Translations under genes and position numbers: made by a program
Assembly (NCBI RefSeq): GCF_000429865.1
Contig: NZ_KE386978.1
Span: 136,763 to 200,762, forward strand
Source of the DNA: Cucumibacter marinus DSM 18995
GTDB lineage: Bacteria > Pseudomonadota > Alphaproteobacteria > Rhizobiales > Devosiaceae
Length of the DNA: 64,000 nucleotides
Direction: 5' to 3'
Shown: positions 10,367-18,571 of the stretch, piece by piece
Layout: each line of letters starts with the position of its first letter
Position numbering within the stretch: position 1 is the first letter of the stretch
The notes under the pieces: model-generated
Seen by the model: the letters and a program-made list of their open reading frames with translations, nothing else
The model's database searches: none
What the model was told of the DNA's origin: nothing

Positions 10367-10427
10367 AACAGATCTCGTTTCGGCTTTGTCTATGCCAAAT
10401 CGCGGCGGCCCGATATAGATCGGGCCC

Positions 10428-11528
10428 ATGAGCGAGATTGCGCCCAAGACAAGGGAAGACGGCACGCCGCTGCGGCGCGGCTGGACCACGGGTGCCTGCG
10501 CGACCGCGGCCACCAAGGCGGCGCTGTCGGCGCTTCTGGGGCACGGCTTTCCCGATCCGGTCGAGATCGCCCTGCCCGGCGGGCAGACCCCGGCCTTCGC
10601 CCTGGCGCATGAAGAGGTCGGCGAAGGATTCGCCGAGGCCGGCATCATCAAGGATGCCGGTGACGATCCGGACGTCACCCATGGCGCGCTGATCATTGCG
10701 CGGGTCGCCCGGGGTAAGCCGGGCAGCGGCATCCGTTTTCATGCCGGGCCGGGGGTCGGCACCGTCACCAAGCCCGGCCTGCCGCTCGCCGTCGGCGAAC
10801 CGGCGATCAACCCGGTGCCGCGCGAGATGATCAGCGGCGTTATCACCACGCTGTGCGACGCCGCCGGTATCCCCGCCGATATCGATGTCACCATCTCGGT
10901 GCCGAATGGCGACAAGATCGCCCAGAAAACCTGGAATCCGCGGCTCGGGATTCTGGGGGGCATTTCGATCCTCGGGACGACCGGCATCGTGATCCCCTAT
11001 TCCTGCGCCGCGTGGATCCATTCGATCCAGCGCGGGGTCGATGTCGCCCGGGCCCTGGGGCTCACCCATGTGGTCGGGGCCACCGGCGATGCCAGCGAAA
11101 AGGCGGCGATGGCCGCGCTCGAGCTTCAAACCGAGGCCTATCTCGATATGGGTGATTTCGTCGGCGGGCTCTTGAAATACCTCAAGGCGCATCCGGTGCC
11201 CGAGGTCACGATTTGTGGCGGGTTTGCCAAGATGAGCAAGCTGGCGCAGGGCATGCTCGATCTGCATTCGGGGCGCGGTACGGTCGATATGGCGTTCCTT
11301 GCCGGACTGGCCCGGCGGGCGGGCGGCGATGCCGATCTCAGCGCCGCGATCGAAGCCGCGAATACCGGCAAAGAGGCGCTCGATCTGGCGCTTGCCGCGC
11401 AGATCGATCTGGCCGGCGAGGTCGCCCGCGACGCGCTTCAAATCGCCACGCGGGCTCTTGGAAATGCCAAGGTAACGCCGCATATCCTTGTTACCGATCG
11501 TAACGGAAAAATCATCGCTCAGGCGTAG
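10428..11528 (+). CDS. cbiD: Cobalt-precorrin-5B C1-methyltransferase CbiD
   Basis: Methylates C1 during ring contraction in the early-cobalt (anaerobic) corrin pathway. 366 residues. Family landmarks are LRRGWTTGACATAATKAAL near residue 15, GPGVGTVTKPGLPLAVGEPAINPVPR, ISILGTTGIVIPYS and CGGFAKMSKLAQGMLDLHS. It is the first gene of the plus-strand pair cbiD-cobK, 9 bases before cobK. CbiD usually goes with CbiG and CbiX, both present here, rather than with CobG and CobF, both absent from the window. Confidence 0.96.
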   Translation: MSEIAPKTREDGTPLRRGWTTGACATAATKAALSALLGHGFPDPVEIALPGGQTPAFALAHEEVGEGFAEAGIIKDAGDDPDVTHGALIIARVARGKPGSGIRFHAGPGVGTVTKPGLPLAVGEPAINPVPREMISGVITTLCDAAGIPADIDVTISVPNGDKIAQKTWNPRLGILGGISILGTTGIVIPYSCAAWIHSIQRGVDVARALGLTHVVGATGDASEKAAMAALELQTEAYLDMGDFVGGLLKYLKAHPVPEVTICGGFAKMSKLAQGMLDLHSGRGTVDMAFLAGLARRAGGDADLSAAIEAANTGKEALDLALAAQIDLAGEVARDALQIATRALGNAKVTPHILVTDRNGKIIAQA

Positions 11529-11537
11529 CGTTTTATC

Positions 11538-12290
11538 ATGCGTATTCTCATTCTCGGCGGCACCAGAGAGGCAAGGGAGCTGGCGGGCGCACTCACCGCC
11601 CGGCACCATACCGTCACGACCTCGCTTGCCGGGCGAACCAGCCAGCCGGATCGCCCGCCCGGTCGCGTCATCACCGGCGGTTTCGGCGGCGCCGAAGGGC
11701 TGGCCGACTATATCGAGCGCGCCCGCATCGACTATCTGATCGATGCGACACATCCCTTTGCGGCGCAGATCTCGGCCAACGCGGTCGCCGCCGCCGAAGC
11801 GACCGATATCGAACTGTTGCGCCTTCGGCGACCGGCCTGGCCTGTGCCCGAACCCAATGCCTGGGTCGAGGCGGAAAACGCTCAGGCTGCCGCGGGCGTC
11901 CTGCCGCCCGGGGCGACCGTGTTTCTCACCGTGGGGCGGCAAGGACTTGCCCCTTTCCTTGCCCGCAAGGATTGCCGGTTTCTCTTGCGTTCCATCGAGC
12001 CGCCCGAAGAGCAATTGCCCGGTTTCGTCACAGCCATCGAGGGGCGCCCCCCCTTTTCGCGCAATGACGAACTGGCGCTGATGCGCCGCCGCCGGATCAC
12101 CCACCTGGTGACGAAGAATGCCGGCGGGCGCGACACCTATGCCAAGATCGAGGCGGCGTTCATTCTCAAGATCAGAGTGATCATGATCGAGCGCCCCGCC
12201 CTGCCCAAAGCCCCCGAGGTCGGCAGTGTCGCCGCAGCCATGGAGATCCTCTCTCAACTCCCGGCCCCCAAACGCTTCGTCTTCTTCTGA
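11538..12290 (+). CDS. cobK: Precorrin-6A reductase CobK/CbiJ
   Basis: NAD(P)H-dependent reduction of precorrin-6A or its cobalt form to precorrin-6B. 250 residues. The N-terminus MRILILGGTREARELAGAL is the family's dinucleotide motif. YLIDATHPFAAQISANAV, FLTVGRQGLAPF and a late THLVTKNAGGRDTYAKIEAA follow the family pattern. It lies 9 bases after cbiD. Its last 37 bases overlap, tail to tail, the end of cobM on the other strand. Confidence 0.95.
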   Translation: MRILILGGTREARELAGALTARHHTVTTSLAGRTSQPDRPPGRVITGGFGGAEGLADYIERARIDYLIDATHPFAAQISANAVAAAEATDIELLRLRRPAWPVPEPNAWVEAENAQAAAGVLPPGATVFLTVGRQGLAPFLARKDCRFLLRSIEPPEEQLPGFVTAIEGRPPFSRNDELALMRRRRITHLVTKNAGGRDTYAKIEAAFILKIRVIMIERPALPKAPEVGSVAAAMEILSQLPAPKRFVFF

Positions 12291-13087
12291 TCGGCGGTGT
12301 CGTGGTCCTTCTTCTTGCCCTTGTTCTTCTTGCCCTTGTTTCTGAGCACATGGGCATAGGCCGCATCGTAAAGCCGTGAATCGATGAAATGCGCCTCCCC
12401 GAACACCGGGCCGACAAAGATCAGCGCGGTGCGGGTGATCTTTTCCGCGCGCACGGCCTGTTTCATTTCGGCGAGCGTTGTCCGGATATATTTCTCGTCC
12501 GGCCAGGTGGCGCGATAGGCGATCACCACCGGACAGTCGGCGCCGTAATGGGGCGTCAGCGCCTCTTCGACATAGGCAAGATTGCGGATCGAGAGGTGAA
12601 TGGCGAGCGTCGCCTTCGAGGCACCCAGCACTTCGAGGCTTTCACTGTCGGGCATGGATGACGCCTTGCCCGAGGTCCGGGTGATGATGATGGTCTGGGC
12701 GATCTCGGGCAGGGTGAGTTCGGTTGCGAGCTTCGCCGCTGCCCCGGCAAAGGCGGGCACGCCGGGCACGACTTCATAGTCGATCCCGAGCGCGTCCAGC
12801 CGGCGCATCTGTTCGGCCACCGCGCCATAGATGGACGGATCGCCCGAGTGGACCCGCGCCACATCCTCGCCGCGCTCATGCGCCGCCTCGATCTCGGCGA
12901 TGATCTCATCGAGATGCATGGGCGCGGTATCGCGCACCAACGCAGTTTCCGGCGCCGCGCGCACCACCTGTTCGGGCACCAGCGACCCCGCATAAAGACA
13001 GACCGGGCAGCGTTCGATCAGCCTGAGGCCGCGCACGGTGATGAGATCGGGCGCGCCGGGTCCAGCGCCGATAAAATAGACGGTCAT
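12254..13087 (-). CDS. cobM: Precorrin-4 C11-methyltransferase CobM/CbiF
   Basis: Methylates C11 in corrin ring synthesis using S-adenosylmethionine. 277 residues. The N-terminal VYFIGAGPGAPDLITVRGL, central ARVHSGDPSIYGAVAEQMRRL and VPGVPAFAGAAAKLATELTLP are standard for the CbiF subfamily of tetrapyrrole methylases. The last 25 or so residues are a lysine-rich tail beyond the catalytic fold, and part of it is encoded antisense to the end of cobK. A 139-base repeat-filled gap separates it from cbiG-cobJ, so it could be read through from that operon or have its own promoter. Confidence 0.96.
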   Translation of the reverse strand: MTVYFIGAGPGAPDLITVRGLRLIERCPVCLYAGSLVPEQVVRAAPETALVRDTAPMHLDEIIAEIEAAHERGEDVARVHSGDPSIYGAVAEQMRRLDALGIDYEVVPGVPAFAGAAAKLATELTLPEIAQTIIITRTSGKASSMPDSESLEVLGASKATLAIHLSIRNLAYVEEALTPHYGADCPVVIAYRATWPDEKYIRTTLAEMKQAVRAEKITRTALIFVGPVFGEAHFIDSRLYDAAYAHVLRNKGKKNKGKKKDHDTADQKKTKRLGAGS

Positions 13088-13100
13088 AAATTTCCTCCGA

Positions 13101-13192
13101 CCTCATCCTGAGCCCGTCGAAGGACGGGCCGGATGCTCAGCCCTCGCCCTTCGAGGCTCAGCCTCCGGCTTCGCACCTCAGGGTGAGGGCTT
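13101..13192. repeat. Composite intergenic repeat between cbiG-cobJ and cobM
   Basis: This block contains CCTCATCCTGAGC, GTCGAAGGACGGGCC, CCTCGCCCTTCGAGGC and CCTCAGGGTGAGGGC. CCTCATCCTGAG pairs with CTCAGGGTGAGG, so the block can fold into one long imperfect stem. Closely related blocks are at 22498-22535, 57775-57872, 58868-58920 and 59690-59738. Confidence 0.75.
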
Positions 13193-13226
13193 CTAAGGGC
13201 TTGCCCAATATCTCCACTAGTCGCCA

Positions 13227-14981
13227 TCATCCCTTCTCGGCCTTTCTGGCGTAGCCGCGGGGGGTGAAGGCCACGGTTTTTCCGTCGCCACGCGTGAAAC
13301 AGCGCGATTGGGACGAGCCGATCAGCACCACGGTCAGCATGTCGATCTCGGTCACATCGAGCTCACCGAGCGGCACGATCCGCACATGCTCCTCGGGCCG
13401 CCCAAGGCTGGAGGCCAGGATGACCGGCGTGTCCTTGGCGCGATGCTGAAGAAACACATCGCACGTCTCCTCGATCAGATCGGTGCGGCGCTTCGAGCGT
13501 GGATTGTAAAGCGCGGTGACGAAATCGCCGGATGCGGCGGCGCGGATGCGCTTCTGGATGTCCTCGCGCGGGGTCAAAAGATCCGACAGGGAAATGGCGC
13601 AGAAATCATGCCCGATCAGTGCACCGGCACGGGCCGCCGCGGCCTGCAGCGCCGAAATCCCGGGCATGACCGTCACTGCCACCCGTTTCGCGGGCTCACT
13701 CAGTTCCCGCTCGCCGGTCGCCTCGAGCAATTCGAAAACCAGTGCCGCCATGGCGTAGATGCCGGCATCGCCCGAGCAGACCAGCGCCACGCGCTTTCCA
13801 GTCGCGGCAAGTTCGAGCGCATGACGCACCCGGATTTCCTCGGCCCCGAGATCGAAACGGTGTTCGGTCTGATCGCGTTTGAGATCGGAAACGAGATCCA
13901 GATAGAGCCCGTAGCCGACCCAATCCTCAGCCGCCCGCAAGGCCCCGGTCACTTCCGGGGTGCGCATTGCGGCGTCCCCCGGCCCGATGCCGACCACAGC
14001 GACATGGCCCGGCGCGCGGCCCAAGGCGGAAGGATCAACCGGCGCGCCCGCCTTGCCGATGGCGCAGGTCGCGCGTTTCGATTTGTGCTTTTCGACCACC
14101 AGAGCACCGGCCTTGAGCGCCGCCGCCTCCGACACGCCCGGCGTGCCGACTTCTGCCTCAACCACCGGGGAAGGATTGGGCAACCGGTCGCGTTCTTCAG
14201 CCAGTTCCTCGGCCGTGAACAGCCGCAGCGGCACGCCGAAATGCTCGGCCGCTGCGATCAGACCGGCCTCGTCCGCTTTCACGTCAATCGTTGCGATGGC
14301 CGCCAGCGCCAGATGCGACAGCCCTTCTTCCGCCAGCGTGTCCTCAACCAGCGCGATGATTTCGCCCGCCTCGGTGCCGCGCTCGCAGCCCACGCCGACC
14401 ACAAGTGTCTGCGGCACATAAACAAGTCCGTCGCCCTTGCCGGCTTCCGAGACCGTCACCATCACGGTGCCCGTCTCATCGCAAAGCGGCGCCAACCAGG
14501 GCGCATGCCCCTCAAGTTTGATCCGCTCGCCCGTCAGCAGCCGCGCGGCCAAGGGCTTGATGTCCTGCCCCGGCGCCAACACCCAGCCCGCGGGCGGTTC
14601 ATCCAGCGCGATGCCTAGTACCTTGTCGCTGGCGGTGGTTACCGCCGCAACGCCATTGAGCGCTGCGGCAATTGCTTCGGCCATGCGATTGGCTCCGTGA
14701 TGCCCGCCGAGGAGCGGCACAACATGCGCACCGTCGGGCGAGACCGCGATCACGGGCGGCTCGGCATGCTTGTCGCCCAGATGGGTTGCCAGCAGGCGGA
14801 TGAGGATGCCCGCCGCGCAGACCCCGATCACCGGACGGCCCACCTTGAAGGTGTCCGCAATGGCCTCTTTTACCGCGGCCCGCGATCCGGCGAACAGTTC
14901 CGCGCCGATAGCGCCGGCAATCCGGCTGGCTGTGGCGTCGCCTGCGGCCGAGAGCGAAATGACGAGCGGCGTCAGCCCCAT
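13227..14981 (-). CDS. cobJ: CbiG-CobJ fusion: cobalt-precorrin-5A hydrolase / precorrin-3B C17-methyltransferase
   Basis: A two-enzyme fusion of 584 residues. Residues 1 to about 320 are CbiG, with N-terminal SPDGAHVVPLLGGHHGANRM near 81-100 and a CobE-like C-terminal part with LVVGVGCERGTEAGEI near 193-208. CbiG opens the lactone of the ring-contracted intermediate and releases C20 as acetaldehyde. Residues 326 to about 575 are CobJ/CbiH, with VAVVGIGPGDAAMRTPEV, CSGDAGIYAMAALVFE near 402 and TALYNPRSKRR near 489. CobJ/CbiH methylates C17 and contracts the ring, the step just before CbiG, so the fusion joins two consecutive reactions. The start overlaps cobI by 10 bases. Such fusions are known in other bacteria. 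Confidence 0.95.
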   Translation of the reverse strand: MGLTPLVISLSAAGDATASRIAGAIGAELFAGSRAAVKEAIADTFKVGRPVIGVCAAGILIRLLATHLGDKHAEPPVIAVSPDGAHVVPLLGGHHGANRMAEAIAAALNGVAAVTTASDKVLGIALDEPPAGWVLAPGQDIKPLAARLLTGERIKLEGHAPWLAPLCDETGTVMVTVSEAGKGDGLVYVPQTLVVGVGCERGTEAGEIIALVEDTLAEEGLSHLALAAIATIDVKADEAGLIAAAEHFGVPLRLFTAEELAEERDRLPNPSPVVEAEVGTPGVSEAAALKAGALVVEKHKSKRATCAIGKAGAPVDPSALGRAPGHVAVVGIGPGDAAMRTPEVTGALRAAEDWVGYGLYLDLVSDLKRDQTEHRFDLGAEEIRVRHALELAATGKRVALVCSGDAGIYAMAALVFELLEATGERELSEPAKRVAVTVMPGISALQAAAARAGALIGHDFCAISLSDLLTPREDIQKRIRAAASGDFVTALYNPRSKRRTDLIEETCDVFLQHRAKDTPVILASSLGRPEEHVRIVPLGELDVTEIDMLTVVLIGSSQSRCFTRGDGKTVAFTPRGYARKAEKG

Positions 14982-15676
14982 GCTTCGTCTCCCCGATAGG
15001 TGAGGATGGTCGAGAAATAGGGCCTCTCATCCTCGCCATAATCAGCAAGCATCGAGACCTTTTGGCGGTCATGGGTGGCGTATTCAACGATCATCGCGCT
15101 TTGGGCGTGGCCGGTCCTTTCAAGCAGTGCCTTGATGCGCGCGAAATGCCGCCCGACCTTGATAATGGCCACCGCTTCCGCCCCATCGAGTTCATGGCGC
15201 AGCCGCGCATCGTCGAGGGTTGCAGGCAGCACCTTGATGACATCATTGCGCCCGGCCAGCGGACGTCGGATGGCGGCCGCCGTCGCGGTAAGTGAGGTAA
15301 TGCCGGGCACGATCTCGATCTCGGCATCATCGGCCAGCCGGTCGATCAGATACATGGCCGAGCCATAGAACAGCGGGTCGCCTTCGCACAGATAGGCCAC
15401 CGTCTTGCCCTCACGCAGCAGCGGCAGCAATTCGCCTGCCAGCGCATCATAGGCCGCCTGCCCGGCAGCGCGCGCGGTCTCCATCGGGATATGGATCGGG
15501 ATGCGCCGGGTCGCGTTCGGCACATGCGCCTCAGCGATACGATAGGCCATGCCCGGTTCGTCTTCCGTGCCCGGATAGGCGACGACATCGGCCCCGGTGA
15601 TCACGCGCACGGCCTTCAGTGTCATCAGTTCGGGGTCGCCGGGTCCGGTACCGACGAGGGTGAGTTTGCCGCTCAT
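14972..15676 (-). CDS. cobI: Precorrin-2 C20-methyltransferase CobI/CbiL
   Basis: Methylates C20 of precorrin-2 or cobalt-precorrin-2. About 234 residues from the ATG at 15676 (MSGKLTLVGTGPGDPELMTL). A longer frame from 15718 only adds residues antisense to nothing useful and lacks a better ribosome site. CEGDPLFYGSAMYLIDRL and VPGITSLTATAAAI are the expected tetrapyrrole-methylase motifs. The start shares one base with the cobL stop (TGATG), so the two are probably translationally coupled. Confidence 0.96.
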   Translation of the reverse strand: MSGKLTLVGTGPGDPELMTLKAVRVITGADVVAYPGTEDEPGMAYRIAEAHVPNATRRIPIHIPMETARAAGQAAYDALAGELLPLLREGKTVAYLCEGDPLFYGSAMYLIDRLADDAEIEIVPGITSLTATAAAIRRPLAGRNDVIKVLPATLDDARLRHELDGAEAVAIIKVGRHFARIKALLERTGHAQSAMIVEYATHDRQKVSMLADYGEDERPYFSTILTYRGDEAWG

Positions 15677-16917
15677 CAATCTTGATCCTCTGATTGGTGA
15701 GGTTTGCTGACTGCCCACTGAGTCACCGCCATGCGCGGGCGGAAGGCGCGATATGGGCCGACCGTGTCGAGATGCGAGATGGCGAGCCGCGCGAGGTCGC
15801 CGCCGAGTTTAGCATGCCGCGCGATCAACGCGGCCTCAGCCTCCAGTGTCACCCCGTTGGCGACCAGCACCCCGCCGGGTTTGAGCGCACGCCAGCACGC
15901 TTCGAACAGATTTTCATTGGCGACATCGCCGCCCAGGAACAGCGCGTCGGGCGCGCCGAGTTCGACAAATCCGTCCGGCGCCAGCCGCGCCATCACCTCG
16001 AGCCCGGGCACACCGAGTGCCAGGCGGTTCTGTTCGATCATTGTGCGCCGCTCGGCATCCTTTTCGAAGGCAACCGCCCTGGCACCCGGCGCCCCACGCA
16101 TCCATTCAATGCCGACCGAGCCGCACCCCGCACCGATATCCCAGAGGGTCAGGCCCGGCGCCGGTGCGAGCTTGGCGAGTGTTGCCGCGCGGACCTCGCG
16201 CTTGGTCAACTGCCCATCATGCACAAAAGCCTCGTCGGGCAGGCCCGGCACCGCCGGGCGCAACAACGCATTCGGCCCGGCCACGCAATCGATGGCGAGC
16301 GTGTTGAAGTCGGCGATCCCGGTCTCGGCCATCTGATCGGCGCTGAAACTCACCCGGCTTTCCTCCGAACCGCCCATATGGTTGAGCACGGTGAGCTGGG
16401 ACCCGCCGAAGCCCCGTGCCTCCAGCAGCGCGGCCGCGCCGCGCACTGTCTCCGCATCGCCCGTCAGCGCCAGAATGCGAAGACCCGGCTGGATATGCGG
16501 CTCAAGGGTTTCGATGCGCCGGCCGTGCAGCGAGATCGCCGCGCAGTTTTGCAGCGGCCATTTGAGCCGCGCCGCGGCGAGCGAGAAGGCGCCGGGGGCC
16601 GGGATCACCTCATACTCGTCAGCGGCCAGATGCCGGGCGAGAGTTGCGCCCATGCCGAACCACATCGGATCGCCGGTTGCGAGTACTACGGTCGACGTGC
16701 CCCGCACCGCCATCAGTTGCGCGATCATCGCTTCGAGCGGTGTCTGCCAGGCCTCTGCCTTTTTGCCCTCTGTCAGGAGGGGTCCAATTGCTCGAGCCGG
16801 GCCGAAGATGTGCTCGGCCGCCTCGATGGCCGCCCTCGCCTCGGGGCCGAGCGCGTTTGTCCCCGCCTCGGTCACGCCGATGACGGTCAGCCATGGCGTC
16901 GTCGCCGTTTCGCTCAT
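15676..16917 (-). CDS. cobL: Precorrin-6Y C5,15-methyltransferase (decarboxylating) CobL
   Basis: Methylates C5 and C15 and decarboxylates the C12 acetate side chain. 413 residues, the usual length of the CbiE-CbiT fusion. The N-terminal CbiE-like half (1 to about 205) has VVLATGDPMWFGMGATLARH and APGAFSLAAARLKWPLQ. The C-terminal CbiT-like half (about 225-405) has QLTKREVRAATLAKLAP and the SAM site LWDIGAGCGSVGIEWMRG. It overlaps the cobH fusion by 4 bases (ATGA) and cobI by 1 base. The product is precorrin-8x, the substrate of the CobH part encoded just upstream. Confidence 0.96.
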   Translation of the reverse strand: MSETATTPWLTVIGVTEAGTNALGPEARAAIEAAEHIFGPARAIGPLLTEGKKAEAWQTPLEAMIAQLMAVRGTSTVVLATGDPMWFGMGATLARHLAADEYEVIPAPGAFSLAAARLKWPLQNCAAISLHGRRIETLEPHIQPGLRILALTGDAETVRGAAALLEARGFGGSQLTVLNHMGGSEESRVSFSADQMAETGIADFNTLAIDCVAGPNALLRPAVPGLPDEAFVHDGQLTKREVRAATLAKLAPAPGLTLWDIGAGCGSVGIEWMRGAPGARAVAFEKDAERRTMIEQNRLALGVPGLEVMARLAPDGFVELGAPDALFLGGDVANENLFEACWRALKPGGVLVANGVTLEAEAALIARHAKLGGDLARLAISHLDTVGPYRAFRPRMAVTQWAVSKPHQSEDQD

Positions 16918-18566
16918 TCGCCCGCTCCCATGGTCACGGCGTTTAAGGCAGCGCTGGCAATCGCCGATCCGCCGCGACGGCCTTTGACCGCCACAAAAGG
17001 AATGCCGAGATTGGCGTCGATCAGCGCCTGCTTGCTTTCTGCTGCCCCAACAAACCCGACCGGCGCCGCGATGATCGCCGCAGGGCGCGGCCCGCCCGCC
17101 TTGATGATTTCGATCAGCCGGAACAACGCTGTTGGCGCATTGCCAATGATAATGACTGATCTAGTCATTTGGTCACTGACCGTTGATTCCGGCCGATTGC
17201 CCAAAAGGCTGGTGTTCAAAAGGGTGGCGTTCGAAGGGCTGGTGTTTGGAGGAGAGCTGGCCAAGCCGGACAGGGGATGACCGGCAAACAGATCAAGGGC
17301 AGCGGCAGAACGCGTGGTGCCCAGATGTTCCGCCAAAGGACGTGTGCCTGGATCGTTCAGCGTGGTCACGACGTCATTACCGTGTTTGAGGCCGCGGCGG
17401 ACAACGCCGGCAGCGACCATCTCGGCATCGCACCAGATGGGTGCGCCTGCCGCCAGCGAAGCCTCGACAGCATCAACGAAATCGCCCGTTCCAACAATGT
17501 CTTGCGCCAGATCGACCATGCCGCAGGCATGGATCATCCGGATGGCGACCTTGTGCAGGCTTTCGAGCAGTCTGGAAAGGTCAGCTTCGGCGCGAATGAT
17601 GGCAAAGCTCGATTGGTAGATGTCGTCAGGACGTTTGAGATAGGTGGTCGCCGGCTCGCAGCGTCTTTGTGCCCGCGCCACCAGTTCGTCATGGCCCACA
17701 CCCAATATCCAGCCTTCTTCCGCCAACACCGTTTCTCTCTCGCTTTCCGAGAGATCGTCCGGCGCGCCAAGCAGCCGTTTCATCTCGCCCGCGCCATCGA
17801 TGTCGGCCAGCCAGTCGGCATAGGCCTCCACCTGAACCTTATCCGGCACCTCGCCCGCACCGATCTCGGGCTTAAGCAGGGACGGGTAGATTTCCGCAAT
17901 CACGATGGACGCATCCAGCGCCTCGGCAAAGCGGGTTTCGAACGGCCAGATTGCCAGATCTCCTGCAAAATCAGGATCGCGGCGCAGGGTCTCAAGACGG
18001 GCGATGCCAGTCATGGCCTGGCTGCCGACAGCGCCCGCCCCGGTCAATTGCCAGACCGGTTTGGCGCGGCAGCGCTGCTCAGCCAATCGGGCGGCCGGAA
18101 CCGGATCGCCGTCCCGCGTGACGCTGGTTGCCGTCAGGTCATCATAGCTGTGCTGGTGCGGATGGCCCCAGAAGCGGGGCGTACCGTCCGCGGCCTCGCG
18201 GTTGAACCACGCTGCCACCTCAAACCTGTTGGAGGCGTTTGTCTCGCTGTCCTCGATCCGCTCCCCGAGCGTATGCCACACCGCCTGCCAGCCGGGCGCG
18301 CCGAGCACGGCTTCGGCGCCGCCCTCGGGCCAGCCGAAGGCGAAGTCGAAACCGATGAGCACGCGTTGCCGCGCCGCCCTCAGGCGGCGAAGCAGGGCGC
18401 GGATCTCGATCATCGCCTCGTGCCGGGTGGCGGGATTGGAGATGGCGGTCTGCCCACTCCTCTCCCGCGCCGCAATCCAGATCGAATCCTTGCCGCGTTT
18501 TGGCGTGTTGGCAGCCGACCAGTCCACCGCGACATAGGCGTCGAACAGCGGGGTGGCGGAGGGCAT
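16914..18566 (-). CDS. cobH: DUF429 - precorrin-8X methylmutase (CobH/CbiC) fusion
   Basis: A 550-residue fusion. Residues about 10-300 resemble DUF429, a predicted RNase H-like fold domain, with YVAVDWSAANTPKRG, LIGFDFAFGWPEGG and RCRAKPVWQLTGAGAVGSQ. Residues about 309-550 are a complete CobH, which moves the C11 methyl to C12 to make hydrogenobyrinate or its cobalt form. Its N-terminus YLKRPDDIYQSSFAIIRAEA, the catalytic histidine (His346 in RMIHACGMVD), CDAEMVAAGV, GTTRSAAALDL and GNAPTALFRL are all intact. About 34 extra residues (435-468) interrupt CobH between its DLFAGHPLSGL and SVIIIGNAP strands; they carry a five-residue repeat. The gene sits 5 bases after cbiX and overlaps cobL by 4. 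The single open frame argues against a sequencing error. The role of the DUF429 part is unknown. Confidence 0.9.
   Translation of the reverse strand: MPSATPLFDAYVAVDWSAANTPKRGKDSIWIAARERSGQTAISNPATRHEAMIEIRALLRRLRAARQRVLIGFDFAFGWPEGGAEAVLGAPGWQAVWHTLGERIEDSETNASNRFEVAAWFNREAADGTPRFWGHPHQHSYDDLTATSVTRDGDPVPAARLAEQRCRAKPVWQLTGAGAVGSQAMTGIARLETLRRDPDFAGDLAIWPFETRFAEALDASIVIAEIYPSLLKPEIGAGEVPDKVQVEAYADWLADIDGAGEMKRLLGAPDDLSESERETVLAEEGWILGVGHDELVARAQRRCEPATTYLKRPDDIYQSSFAIIRAEADLSRLLESLHKVAIRMIHACGMVDLAQDIVGTGDFVDAVEASLAAGAPIWCDAEMVAAGVVRRGLKHGNDVVTTLNDPGTRPLAEHLGTTRSAAALDLFAGHPLSGLASSPPNTSPSNATLLNTSLLGNRPESTVSDQMTRSVIIIGNAPTALFRLIEIIKAGGPRPAAIIAAPVGFVGAAESKQALIDANLGIPFVAVKGRRGGSAIASAALNAVTMGAGE
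17207..17251. repeat. Three 15-base tandem repeats inside the cobH insert
   Basis: Three consecutive units read GGCTGGTGTTCAAAA, GGGTGGCGTTCGAAG and GGCTGGTGTTTGGAG. On the coding strand they give three asparagine/threonine/serine pentapeptides (PNTSP, SNATL, LNTSL). The insert probably grew by slippage in a loop of the CobH domain. Confidence 0.85.
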
Positions 18567-18571
18567 CGCCC

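Noticed and set aside
10367-10427. Cobalamin riboswitch between cobA and cbiD
   Set aside because: Only 61 bases separate the two starts, too short for the aptamer, and no B12 box is present.
10359-12257. 632-codon minus-strand frame opposite cbiD and cobK
   Set aside because: Antisense to two clear enzymes, with no recognisable domain in its translation.
16914-18566. DUF429-CobH as a frameshifted or truncated cobH pseudogene
   Set aside because: The CobH part is complete from its normal N-terminus to its end, with the catalytic His and all motifs; the insert is a multiple of three and the frame is open throughout.
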